DNA of 61,458 nt from Thermus sp. LT1-2-5 (GCF_040363165.1 NZ_BSRG01000010.1:1-61458); one strand, 5' to 3'; numbered from the stretch's first letter, positions 35,060 to 41,825 are shown. The notes: generated from the letters alone by a model not told the origin. Made by a program: numbers and translations.

Positions 35060-35558
35060 GGTGGGCGGGGTCTTGGCGGGCCTCCTGGAGGGGCCTTACG
35101 GGGCGCTCTTCACGGGGGTCCTCCTGGGCCGCAAGGTGGGGTGGCGGGAGGCCCTCTTCTCCGGCCTCGGGTGGATGGGGGCCGGGATGCCGGGAGGAAG
35201 CCTTCCCATGGCCCTGTGGGTGGGCCAGGGAGTCTTGCGCCTTTGGGAGAGAGGGGGAGGGCACCGAGCCCTTGGGGTTCTGGCCTTCCTCCTGGGAGGG
35301 CTCCTGTTCCGGGGGCTTTGGCTTGCCCCCTTGGGCGTTCTCCTGGCGGAACGGGGCCCCTGGCCTCGGGCGGGCCACGCCCTGGTGGGGCTTGGGGTCT
35401 ACGGCCCCTGGGGGGTCCTGGCGGTCCTCGGGGCCTGGGGGGCGGAACGCCTGGGGTGGAAGGACGGTGGGGGGTCGTTCCGGGGGATGGACCTCCCGGT
35501 ATTCCTCTATGGAACGGCCCTGCTCCTGCGGGGAATGGTCCTGATGCTATGGTCCTGA
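35019..35558 (+). CDS. Polytopic membrane protein
   Basis: 179 residues from ATG 35019 (41-nt overlap) or 165 from GTG 35061. Hydrophobic throughout (VGGVLAGLLEGPYGALFTG, ALGVLAFLLGGLLFRGLWL, GHALVGLGVYGPWGVLAVLG). No family recognised; follows the tethered wHTH gene in one operon. Confidence 0.65.
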   Translation: MAASTAGRKGLPPEVGGVLAGLLEGPYGALFTGVLLGRKVGWREALFSGLGWMGAGMPGGSLPMALWVGQGVLRLWERGGGHRALGVLAFLLGGLLFRGLWLAPLGVLLAERGPWPRAGHALVGLGVYGPWGVLAVLGAWGAERLGWKDGGGSFRGMDLPVFLYGTALLLRGMVLMLWS

Positions 35559-35674
35559 GCCTCTTAGGGCTGTTCCTGGTCCTCGTCCACTTCCTTTGGA
35601 GGGCCGCCGCCTCCTCCGGTGGAGCCGGGTGCCCACGGAGGAGGCGGCGGGGGCTTTTGCGGAACGGGCGCTGA
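35549..35674 (+). CDS. Tiny membrane peptide (41 aa)
   Basis: ATG 35549 overlaps the previous gene by 10 nt. One hydrophobic helix (MVLSLLGLFLVLVHFLW) is followed by a very basic tail (RRRRRGLL). Tight coupling supports translation; function unknown. Confidence 0.45.
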   Translation: MVLSLLGLFLVLVHFLWRAAASSGGAGCPRRRRRGLLRNGR

Positions 35675-35775
35675 GGCGGTACATGACCGGGTTCCGGGTG
35701 GAACGGGGATGGCGGAACGGGGTGCGGCACGTGGTGGGGTGGTTGTGGGGGGGGGTAGGGGTGGGCATTTCTTAG
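35629..35775 (+). CDS. Small protein (48 aa), tentative
   Basis: GTG 35629 opens an ORF beginning MPTEEAAGAFAERALRRYM and ending in a Gly/Trp/Val-rich tail. It overlaps the preceding peptide by 46 nt and its stop lies inside the inverted repeat at 35770. It may be the last gene of the envelope operon; weak support. Confidence 0.35.
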   Translation: MPTEEAAGAFAERALRRYMTGFRVERGWRNGVRHVVGWLWGGVGVGIS

Positions 35776-35813
35776 CTACAAGGTGCTTTGGTGAACTCAG
35801 TATGTAGCTAAGA
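35770..35813. repeat. Inverted repeat TCTTAGCTACA, 22-nt loop
   Basis: Perfect 11-bp arms at 35770-35780 and 35803-35813. The same arm sequence forms a second inverted repeat at 55871-55919 and occurs singly at 60456-60469. It lies between convergent genes. Confidence 0.85.
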
Positions 35814-35824
35814 CAACGCCCATC

Positions 35825-35853
35825 AAAAACCCCGGAGCCTCTCGCCCCGGGGT
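35825..35853 (-). terminator. Intrinsic terminator (minus strand)
   Basis: On the minus strand CCCCGG, an 11-nt loop, CCGGGG and TTTTT follow the gene that ends at 35894. Classic shape. Confidence 0.8.
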
Positions 35854-35893
35854 GCCATGTAGGAGAAGGCTGAGCCTTCCAAGAGCTAGTCTA

Positions 35894-36202
35894 TCACGCC
35901 TCTGCCTTCTTGGGGGGGAGAACGGTGGCTTCCAGACCCCCTTCGCCCTCCCTGACCTTCAGGGTACCCCCCGCTTCCGCCGCCTCCCGGAAGGCGGCGA
36001 GCCAGGCGTGGGTCTTGGGAGCTTCCCGCAGGTCCACATCCAGATAGGGCCCCAGGAGGGGGTCTTCCCCCAGGAGGAGCCGCACCTTCTCCTCCTCGCC
36101 GTTTTCCCGGGCCACCAGCTGGAAAAAGCCCGCCAGGTTCTCCAGGTAGCCCCGGTCCTGCCCCTTGGGCTTGGCGTACTCGCGGAAGACTTCAGCCAGC
36201 AT
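35894..36202 (-). CDS. Small acidic/basic hypothetical protein
   Basis: 102 residues from ATG 36202. Mainly helical (MLAEVFREYAKPKGQDRGYL, VRLLLGEDPLLGPYLDVDL) with a C-terminal beta part. TACACT ends 6 nt before the start, and a good terminator follows its stop, so it is a single-gene unit. No family recognised. Confidence 0.7.
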   Translation of the reverse strand: MLAEVFREYAKPKGQDRGYLENLAGFFQLVARENGEEEKVRLLLGEDPLLGPYLDVDLREAPKTHAWLAAFREAAEAGGTLKVREGEGGLEATVLPPKKAEA

Positions 36203-36269
36203 GGCAACAGTGTAGCATATTGGTCATCAGTTGCTAAGTGTGTGTCAAATTGGATATCCTGGTAATGCC
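36200..36269. promoter_or_regulatory. Divergent leaderless promoters
   Basis: Plus strand: TTGCTA (36231-36236), 18-nt spacer, TATCCT (36255-36260), 9 nt, ATG 36270, no ribosome binding site. Minus strand: TACACT, 6 nt, ATG 36202. The 68-nt gap thus drives both neighbours. Confidence 0.65.
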
Positions 36270-36476
36270 ATGAAGGAGAAGGTGCTGATCCTCAAGGAGA
36301 TGCGGCAGGTGCAGGTCTTCAAGGATGCCTTGCGGAAGGCCGTACCGGGTGGGGTAGAGGTCCAAGAAGACCACGGCTGGCCTCGCCCGGCCCTCAGGGT
36401 GCGGGGTGCTACCCCGGGGCAGATCCTGGCCGCGGCCACCTGGGCGGGCTTTGAGCCGCAGGCGGTGCTGGAGTAG
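36270..36476 (+). CDS. Small hypothetical protein
   Basis: 68 residues, leaderless by promoter geometry. VQVFKDALRKAVPGGVEVQED and ATPGQILAAATWAGFEPQAV suggest a small alpha/beta fold. It is a monocistronic unit with its own terminator at 36494. Function unknown. Confidence 0.7.
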   Translation: MKEKVLILKEMRQVQVFKDALRKAVPGGVEVQEDHGWPRPALRVRGATPGQILAAATWAGFEPQAVLE

Positions 36477-36493
36477 AGCCTTCCAACCTTTCC

Positions 36494-36529
36494 GCCCTGG
36501 AAGGACTTCCTTATCCTTCCGGGGTTTTG
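36494..36529 (+). terminator. Terminator, copy 1 of a repeated type
   Basis: GCCCTGGAAGGA...TCCTTCC stem followed by GGGGTTTTG. Nearly the same sequence terminates the units at 37815 and 38890. Confidence 0.75.
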
Positions 36530-36599
36530 CTTTTGGAAGAGCGTAGAATAGGACGAGGTGGCGCCACGGGCTCCCCACGGGGCCCATCGGGAGGAAGCG

Positions 36600-36893
36600 A
36601 TGAGCCGCATCCGCGAGCAAAACCGCAGGCTGGCCTTCCAGGCCCTGAAGGAGGCCTCCTTGAGCCCCTGGTTCTGGGGGCCCCTCCTCCTGGCCTTTGG
36701 GCTCCACCTGGCCCGGACCGAGCCCTGGCTTCTCCTCTTCGTGGGAGCCCTGGCCCTGGCCCCCTTCCTCCTCCGGGCCCTGGCCCGGATGGAGCCTAGC
36801 CCCCTCTTCGACCCCGAGTGGGCCACCTACCGGGAGACTCGGAGGCTCCGGGAAGAGGTAGAGCGCCTCAGGCGGGCCTTGGACAGGCGGTAA
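36600..36893 (+). CDS. Small membrane protein with coiled-coil tail
   Basis: 97 residues from ATG 36600 (GGGAGGAAGCG upstream). Two helices (WFWGPLLLAFGLHLA, WLLLFVGALALAPFLLRAL) precede a charged coiled-coil tail (YRETRRLREEVERLRRALDR). No family recognised. It sits alone between a terminator and a 146-bp gap. Confidence 0.7.
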   Translation: MSRIREQNRRLAFQALKEASLSPWFWGPLLLAFGLHLARTEPWLLLFVGALALAPFLLRALARMEPSPLFDPEWATYRETRRLREEVERLRRALDRR

Positions 36894-36992
36894 ACCTTTC
36901 GGCCCCCAGCTTGCGCCAGGGGCCTACTCGGTGGAGGTACAGCCGACACCATCCGGCAAGGGGCATCGGCTGGCACCCTTAGCCTAGCACGG

Positions 36993-37022
36993 TTGCGCCT
37001 TCCCCGCAAGAAGTAGTACTAT
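36993..37022 (+). promoter_or_regulatory. Promoter of the sigma-like gene
   Basis: TTGCGC (36993-36998), 18-nt spacer, TACTAT (37017-37022), followed by GGAGGT and ATG 37040. Upstream, 36931-36955 repeats part of the gene start (GGAGGTACA ... ACACCATCCGGC), a relic duplication. The rest of the 36894-37039 gap holds nothing else visible. Confidence 0.6.
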
Positions 37023-37039
37023 GCGGGTGGAGGTACAAG

Positions 37040-37798
37040 ATGAAGGACACCATCCGGCTCATGGCAGAGGCGGTCCGGCCTTTGGCCACGAGGGAAGAGG
37101 TCATGAGGAGCTTCGTCGCCGGGGATCTGGAGGCTTTGGGGCGGCACTACTACGCCCTGGCCCTCAAAGAGGGGCTCTCCCGGGCCCATCTCTTGGGGGA
37201 GGAGGCCCTGGACCTGGCGCAGGAGGTGGCCCTCAAGACCCACAGCGCCCTCAAGGCCTGGCGGACGGGGGAGCGGAAGCTTCCCAAGCTCAACTCCAAG
37301 GGCCTCACCTTCTGGGTGGTGGTGGAGGCCGACCGCGCGGTGCGGGAGTGGTTCTACCGCAACCGGGGGGTGGGGTACACGAGCTCCCGCCTGGTGGCCA
37401 AGGTGAAGCAGGCCGCCGAGAGGCTTCAGGGCGACCTCGGGCGTGCCCCCACGCCGGAGGAGATCGCCCAGGAGCTTGGGGTCCTGACCGAGGTGGTGGA
37501 GGAGGCCCTGGCCCTGGCGGAAGCCGAGGCCATCCTGAGCCTGGACGACACCACGGAGGAAGGGGACACCCCTTACCGGGAGTTTGCGGGGTACGACCCT
37601 CACGAGCGGGAGCGGGAAGAGGCTCTGGCCTTCGAGGCCCTGGAGGAGGCCATCGAGCGCTACGGCCTCCGGCAGAAAATCGGGGCGGAAGAGGCGGAGC
37701 TTCTGGAGCGCTTCCTGGAGGAGGGCACCTTGGAGGAGGAGGAGCTTTCCAGGCTGGAGGCCGCCCTCAAGCAAGCCATGAACAAGGCGGCGGCGTAG
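37040..37798 (+). CDS. Sigma-70-like transcription factor (divergent)
   Basis: 252 residues. Residues about 45-110 resemble sigma region 2 (LDLAQEVALKTHSALKAW, FWVVVEADRAVREWFYRNRG). Residues about 115-160 are a clear region-3-type domain (LQGDLGRAPTPEEIAQELGV, followed by LSLDDTTEEGDTPY). The usual region 4 DNA-binding helix-turn-helix is degenerate or absent; the C-terminus is an acidic helical segment. It could be a plasmid-borne sigma factor directing the TTGCTA-type promoters nearby, or a regulator derived from one. Confidence 0.6.
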   Translation: MKDTIRLMAEAVRPLATREEVMRSFVAGDLEALGRHYYALALKEGLSRAHLLGEEALDLAQEVALKTHSALKAWRTGERKLPKLNSKGLTFWVVVEADRAVREWFYRNRGVGYTSSRLVAKVKQAAERLQGDLGRAPTPEEIAQELGVLTEVVEEALALAEAEAILSLDDTTEEGDTPYREFAGYDPHEREREEALAFEALEEAIERYGLRQKIGAEEAELLERFLEEGTLEEEELSRLEAALKQAMNKAAA

Positions 37799-37814
37799 GC
37801 TGGCAACCCTTTGG

Positions 37815-37852
37815 CCCTGGGAGGACGCCCTTTTCCTTCCGGGGTTTTCTCT
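37815..37852 (+). terminator. Terminator, copy 2
   Basis: CCCTGGGAGGACGCCCTTTTCCTTCCGGGGTTTTCTCTTTT region (given in part): stem plus T-rich tail, matching the copies at 36494 and 38890. Confidence 0.75.
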
Positions 37853-37856
37853 TTTG

Positions 37857-37885
37857 TTGCTACTTCCTCGCCAGAGTGATAATCT
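37857..37885 (+). promoter_or_regulatory. TTGCTA-type promoter
   Basis: TTGCTA (37857-37862), 17-nt spacer, TAATCT (37880-37885), then CGGAGGTACAGCC and ATG 37904. Same -35 sequence as the promoters at 30017 and 36231. Confidence 0.7.
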
Positions 37886-37903
37886 GAGGTCGGAGGTACA
37901 GCC

Positions 37904-38875
37904 ATGACCAAGGTCAGCGTGCGGTCGCTCTTTGGCGGCAGGGAGGCGCGGTCGGTGCAGGAGGCCCTCGAGGTTCTCCGGGAGCTCTGGAAGGAGGACG
38001 GGACGGTGCGGAACCTCTTGAGCAAGGCGGCCCGGGAAGGCTACGTCCTGGTGGACACCAAGGACATGCCCGCCCACCTTTTGGCCGCCCTAAAGACCGC
38101 CCTGGCCCGCCTCCGGGAGCGCCTGGGGGAGGAGAAGCCCTCCACCCTCCTGGTCAAGCAGACCGGGAAGGGCCAGGAGGAGCGCAAGCCCATGACCTGG
38201 GAGTCCCCGGAAGGGGTGCGCTACGCGGTGCATCCCCACGACCTCGCGCCCCGTGAGGAGCGCCATTGGGGCTACCGGGACCAGCGGGTGGAGGAGGCCA
38301 AGGCCTGGGTGGAGCGGTTTCTCGCCCACGCCGAGGTGGAAGAGGGGCCTTCCCTCCTGGAGGAAGCCCTGGAGCGGGAGGACAACCCCCACTTCCGCCG
38401 GGACGACCTCATCCCCGCCGACCTGGAGGCCAGGCTCAGGACCCTGGGCTGGAAGGGCACCCTCGAGGAGCTCCCGACCCTGGTGGCGGGCCTGCCCGCC
38501 AGGGAGGAGGCGTTCCGGCAGGCCGTGGGGTCCATCCTCGCCCTGGTGGACCCCGTGAGGAAGGAGGCGGTGGCCCTCAAGACCCCCATGGGCTGGGAGG
38601 TGCGGGGGCAGGCGTCCAAGCGGGTCATGAAGGCCGTGCTCGCCCTGGGCCTCCTGCAGGACCTCTTGCAGGGGGAGTGGAGCGTGGGCGAAGCCCGGCG
38701 CCTGGCCCAGGACGTGGAGCCCTACGCCCCTGGCCTTTTGGACAAGCTGGAGGCCATCGGCGCCCTCCGGCAAGCCGCCTACCTCCTCAAGCAGTACGGG
38801 CGGAAGCGCCAGGTCGCCGTCTACCGCGACCTCGCCACCGGGGAGCCTGTCCTGAAGGCCCCGGTCCTCGCCTAG
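37904..38875 (+). CDS. Hypothetical helical protein
   Basis: 323 residues, not recognised. The N-terminal 90 residues look helical (SVQEALEVLRELWKEDGTVR, MPAHLLAALKTALARLRERL), the middle is charged (EGVRYAVHPHDLAPREERHW), and the C-terminal third is helical again. It is a single-gene unit with its own promoter and terminator, immediately before the 33-bp repeat array, so a role in plasmid maintenance (array-binding protein) is possible but unproven. Confidence 0.7.
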   Translation: MTKVSVRSLFGGREARSVQEALEVLRELWKEDGTVRNLLSKAAREGYVLVDTKDMPAHLLAALKTALARLRERLGEEKPSTLLVKQTGKGQEERKPMTWESPEGVRYAVHPHDLAPREERHWGYRDQRVEEAKAWVERFLAHAEVEEGPSLLEEALEREDNPHFRRDDLIPADLEARLRTLGWKGTLEELPTLVAGLPAREEAFRQAVGSILALVDPVRKEAVALKTPMGWEVRGQASKRVMKAVLALGLLQDLLQGEWSVGEARRLAQDVEPYAPGLLDKLEAIGALRQAAYLLKQYGRKRQVAVYRDLATGEPVLKAPVLA

Positions 38876-38889
38876 GTAGACGCCCTTAG

Positions 38890-38928
38890 CCCTGGAAGGA
38901 TGCCCTTATCCTTCCGGGGTTTTCGCTT
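38890..38928 (+). terminator. Terminator, copy 3
   Basis: CCCTGGAAGGATGCCCTTATCCTTCC-type stem followed by GGGGTTTTC; third copy of the same terminator type. Confidence 0.75.
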
Positions 38929-39018
38929 TCCCGCCCGGTTGCGATGCACCCCAGGGGGCGAGCATAGCAAGTGTTGCCCTACTACCCCCCATTTCCCCAA
39001 AATCCCGCCTCATCCGTA

Positions 39019-39190
39019 GTGCTACCCCCCAAGGGGTGGCAAACCTTCGTGATGCTCGCCCCTAGGGGGGTGGCAAAGCTTTGTTGTGCAACCCCCCCAG
39101 GGGTGGCAAAGTCTTGGAGCGCTACCCCTAAGGGGGTAGCAAACCTTTGTGGTGCTACCCCTAAGGGGGTGGCAAAACCCAGGAGCGCTC
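39019..39190. repeat. Array of 33-bp-period palindromic repeats
   Basis: Five units begin at 39019, 39052, 39086, 39119 and 39152, with a partial sixth at 39185. The best core is GCTACCCCTAAGGGGGTAGC, itself nearly palindromic, followed by AAA and a variable decamer. The period equals three helical turns. Such phased arrays are typical of replication iterons or partition centromeres. Between the array and the gene at 39445 (39196-39412) I see only three CCTCGAGG palindromes and no gene. Confidence 0.8.
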
Positions 39191-39412
39191 AGGTGAAGGG
39201 CGAGCACACCCGTGGAGCGCACGCCCCCTGGGGCGGGCAAAGCGCCGGGGCGAGGCCTCCCGGGGGTGGGCGTGTGCCTTCCTCTGCTCGGGGCCCTCGA
39301 GGCCATCCCCCTGACCCCCGGCTTTCTGGTCTTATGGGGGCCTCGAGGTCCTCGGGGTAGTCCCTGGGGCTGACCCAGGTGGCCTCGAGGCCAACCCAAG
39401 TCCATGAGGCCA

Positions 39413-39430
39413 GGGGGCACGGGTGCCCCC
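39413..39430 (+). promoter_or_regulatory. Start-associated hairpin
   Basis: GGGGGCAC-GG-GTGCCCCC, 14 nt before ATG 39445. Confidence 0.65.
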
Positions 39431-39444
39431 CAGGTGCGGGCGCT

Positions 39445-39702
39445 ATGGAACATCTACCCTTGAAGCTTTACCAGGCCAGCGAGCGGCTCAAGGCCTACGC
39501 CCGGATCGCCGGGAGCTTTGCCATCGCCTTCCGAGGGGGCAGGCCCACGGGGGTGAGCGGGCAGGCCCGGGAGACGGACTACGCCCTCCTTTTGGAGGAC
39601 GCGGGGACCATCTTCCAAAGCACGGCCCTTGGGGAGGACGGCATCGTCCTGGTGAGCCCCGAGGGGGTGCGGGTGGCCTATAAGGCGAGCCTGGGGGCCT
39701 AG
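39445..39702 (+). CDS. Small hypothetical protein
   Basis: 85 residues. SERLKAYARIAGSFAIAFRG and a beta-rich C-terminus (TIFQSTALGEDGIVLVSPEG). First gene of the left small-gene module. Its TAG stop lies in the loop of the next hairpin. Unrecognised. Confidence 0.65.
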   Translation: MEHLPLKLYQASERLKAYARIAGSFAIAFRGGRPTGVSGQARETDYALLLEDAGTIFQSTALGEDGIVLVSPEGVRVAYKASLGA

Positions 39703-39709
39703 CGGCCCC
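39694..39709 (+). promoter_or_regulatory. Start-associated hairpin
   Basis: GGGGCC-TAGC-GGCCCC followed by ACGG; 24 nt before ATG 39734 with CAGGAGGTG between. The loop contains the stop codon of the preceding gene. Confidence 0.75.
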
Positions 39710-39733
39710 ACGGCCAGGGGCAGGAGGTGGGCG

Positions 39734-39976
39734 ATGGTGGCCCTCATGCCCAACCTGGACGGCAAGCCCCTGGCCAAGGTTTCGGACAAGGCCCTCGAGG
39801 CCCTGGTGCGGCGGCACGGGGCCCAGGTCCACCCCCGCCTGGTGGCGGAGGGGTGGGTGGACTTGGAGGCCCTCGAGGCCCTGGGCTTCGTGGAGGTGGT
39901 GGAGCTCACCCCCCTTCCGGGGGAGCGGGTCCTGGTCCCCACCCCCACGGCCTGGCGGGTGGTGGAGGTGGCTTAG
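39734..39976 (+). CDS. Small hypothetical protein
   Basis: 80 residues: SDKALEALVRRHGAQVHPRL and a C-terminal beta segment ending TAWRVVEVA. GGAGGTGGGCG precedes the start. No family recognised. Confidence 0.65.
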   Translation: MVALMPNLDGKPLAKVSDKALEALVRRHGAQVHPRLVAEGWVDLEALEALGFVEVVELTPLPGERVLVPTPTAWRVVEVA

Positions 39977-39982
39977 GGGCCA

Positions 39983-40002
39983 GGGGGGCCGGATGGCCCC
40001 CC
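39983..40002 (+). promoter_or_regulatory. Start-associated hairpin
   Basis: GGGGGGCC-GGAT-GGCCCCCC, 21 nt before ATG 40024; GGGAGGTG lies between. Confidence 0.75.
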
Positions 40003-40023
40003 GGGCTTCCTCGGGAGGTGCCC

Positions 40024-40266
40024 ATGCAAGACCCCCTGGAAGAACTGGAAGCGGCGGCCCGGATGCTCCTGGCACAGGCCAGGGCCTTCCGGGAGCTCAA
40101 GGGGCGTTCCCCCCTGGCCTTCAAGGCCCTGAGGAGGGAGCTTCTGGAGGCGGGCGAGGCCTTGAGGGGTCTGGTGTCCCGGCTCTACGCCCTGGAAGTG
40201 CAGGTCAAGAGGACCCTGGGCGAGGACAACTCCGCCGAGGCCTTGCGGCGGGAGTACCTGTCTTGA
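40024..40266 (+). CDS. Small helical protein
   Basis: 80 residues, almost entirely helical (LEELEAAARMLLAQARAFRE, LVSRLYALEVQVKRTLGEDN). It could be a coiled-coil accessory factor. Overlap-free but only 11 nt before the next start. Confidence 0.65.
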   Translation: MQDPLEELEAAARMLLAQARAFRELKGRSPLAFKALRRELLEAGEALRGLVSRLYALEVQVKRTLGEDNSAEALRREYLS

Positions 40267-40277
40267 AGGAGGTGGAT

Positions 40278-40964
40278 ATGGGCTACGGACACGCTTGGCA
40301 CATTCCCTTGGAGGGCCTTCCCCTGGTGCAGGAGCGCCTTTCCGCCATTCTGGAGGACTTCGGGCGGCTCCTTCCCCACCTACCCCCCTTGGCGGGGCCC
40401 TTGGGGGAAGGGGAGCCCGTCTTCGGCCCTTCCGAGGTGGCCTTCAACGGGCCCCGGCCCGAGGACTACGAGGGCTTCGCCTTCCCTGGGCTTTTGGAGG
40501 GGGAGCCCTTCCTCTCCTCCCTGCACCCCGGCCACCACTACGGCTTCTGCAAGACGGGGCGGCGGCCCTACGACCTTGCGGTGCAGGCCTTTCTCCTGGT
40601 GGCCAAGGCCCACTTGGGGGAGTACCTCGCCCTCTCCAGCGATGGGGCCATGGCGGACTGGGCGGAGGCGGCGGACCTGGTGGAGGCGGTTCTGGGCCTC
40701 CTGGTGGACCTCGAGGCCGCCCTGGGGGTGCGCCTGGTGGAGGTGGAGGACGGCCAGGGAAGGCGCTTCCTCTTTGAGCGGAGCCTGAAGGCCATGGCCG
40801 AGGGCAAGCCCCTCCCGCCCCACCTGGAGCGCCTCGAGGCCTTCCTCCCCAGCTGGCCCTTCCGGGGGCCTTACCGGGTACTGGGGGAGGCCCGGCTTTT
40901 CCGCCCGGTCTTGAAGGCCGCCCACCTGGGGATGGGAGTGTACCGGGGGAAGGCCACCCCCTAG
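40278..40964 (+). CDS. Conserved phage-type hypothetical protein
   Basis: 228 residues from ATG 40278 (GAAGGAGGTGGAT ahead). HHYGFCKTGRRPYDLAVQAF and LGEYLALSSDGAMADWAEA recall a conserved hypothetical family (FCKTxRxPYD...SSDG) found in phages and large viruses, known to me only as uncharacterised. Its preservation in replication modules suggests a role in nucleic-acid metabolism. Confidence 0.65.
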   Translation: MGYGHAWHIPLEGLPLVQERLSAILEDFGRLLPHLPPLAGPLGEGEPVFGPSEVAFNGPRPEDYEGFAFPGLLEGEPFLSSLHPGHHYGFCKTGRRPYDLAVQAFLLVAKAHLGEYLALSSDGAMADWAEAADLVEAVLGLLVDLEAALGVRLVEVEDGQGRRFLFERSLKAMAEGKPLPPHLERLEAFLPSWPFRGPYRVLGEARLFRPVLKAAHLGMGVYRGKATP

Positions 40965-41434
40965 CCTTCCGCCCGGGCCACCACCTGGATCCGCACCTCG
41001 CCGCCCAGGGCTCGAGCGAAGCGCCGCAAGCTCTCCAAGCTGTGGCCGAAGTAGAAGGGGTCAAGGAGCCGGGAGAGGGCCGAAGGGGTAGTGCCCATGC
41101 GCTTGGCCACCTCCCGGGCGGTGAGGCCGCTGGCCTTCAAGGCCCGGCGGAGCTCCAGGCTCGTGGGGTTTACAGGATGAGGCTCCACGTAGGCCAGGAG
41201 GTAGCCCTCGCGGTCCCTCTCCGCTTCCTCCTCGGGGGTCAAGGGGCGGCCAGGGGGAGGAGGAGTCTGGCCCCCCTCCTGGAGCTCCAGAAGGGCCAGG
41301 GCCAGACCCTTGGCCAGGCTCCGTTCCACCTCCTCCGGGGTGGACTTGCCCCAGGCGTAAACGGGCAGGTCCAGGGCAAAGCCCCCCCACCTGCCTTTCT
41401 CGTCTTTCTCCAAGTAGCAGGGATAACCTTTCAT
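40961..41434 (-). CDS. hicB: HicB-like antitoxin with C-terminal HTH
   Basis: 157 residues from ATG 41434. The HicB domain (YPCYLEKDEKGRWGGFALD, STPEEVERSLAKGLALALLE) is followed by an XRE-type helix-turn-helix (LTAREVAKRMGTTPSALSRL). The HTH would autoregulate the pair. It follows hicA on the minus strand, opposite to the surrounding module, and was probably inserted as a cassette. Confidence 0.85.
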   Translation of the reverse strand: MKGYPCYLEKDEKGRWGGFALDLPVYAWGKSTPEEVERSLAKGLALALLELQEGGQTPPPPGRPLTPEEEAERDREGYLLAYVEPHPVNPTSLELRRALKASGLTAREVAKRMGTTPSALSRLLDPFYFGHSLESLRRFARALGGEVRIQVVARAEG

Positions 41435-41463
41435 CGCTCTTCCTCTGGGGCCGTTGCCCCGCT

Positions 41464-41703
41464 TCAACCCTTCTTCCGCTTCCCCGCCTTGCCCCGCTCC
41501 CGGAAGGGCGCTTCGGGAAGCCCGGCGTCCCGGAGGATTTTCTTGAAGGTGCCTATGGGAGGGGGGTCCTCACCGGGATCCAGGACCACCAGACGCCCGT
41601 CTGGGTGCTTCCACACCTCGTGGTCTCCCTTGCCTCTTTCGGACTGAGGTTCGAACCCCGCTTGCCTGAGCCAGCGCCGAAGCTCGCGGTACCTGGGAGG
41701 CAC
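41464..41703 (-). CDS. hicA: HicA-like toxin
   Basis: 79 residues. RRWLRQAGFEPQSERGKGDHEVWKH has the dsRBD-like HicA fold with the catalytic His in the GDHEVW context; LVVLDPGEDPPPIGTFKKIL is the conserved C-terminal part. mRNA interferase, first gene of the pair. Confidence 0.85.
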   Translation of the reverse strand: MPPRYRELRRWLRQAGFEPQSERGKGDHEVWKHPDGRLVVLDPGEDPPPIGTFKKILRDAGLPEAPFRERGKAGKRKKG

Positions 41704-41777
41704 AAGTTTTCCGCTAATGGGAACCTCCTGGGAAACTGGGGCCTCTCGGGAATGGAACCCTCGAGGGTCCCCCTATA

Positions 41778-41793
41778 TTCGCAAATCTGCGAA
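41778..41793 (-). promoter_or_regulatory. hicAB promoter and operator
   Basis: TTCGCA-AATC-TGCGAA is a perfect 6-bp-arm palindrome. On the minus strand TTGACA lies just upstream (about 41798-41803) and an AT-rich AATATA just downstream, so the palindrome sits in the promoter spacer, suitable for HicB repression. Confidence 0.65.
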
Positions 41794-41825
41794 CCCTTGT
41801 CAAGGGGTTTTGCCAAGCGAGGCCA

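Larger units (their letters stand above)
34630..35720. repeat. Cluster of GGAAC(GG) motifs
   Basis: By eye about 15 GGAAC and 5 GTTCC occur in about 1.1 kb, roughly an order of magnitude above chance for this base composition. Three form palindromes: GAACGGATGCCGTTC, GAACGGATCCCGTTC and GAACGGATGCTGTTC at about 34714-34793. Confidence 0.6.

Noticed and set aside
39019-39190. CRISPR array
   Set aside because: The segments between cores are only about 8-10 bp and partly similar to each other; unique 30-40 bp spacers are absent.
38971-39360. ORF through the 33-bp array encoding 11-residue repeats
   Set aside because: A 33-bp period keeps any frame open. Single-base indels shift the repeat phase between units, both strands are open, and differences do not follow codon positions, so DNA-level function fits better.
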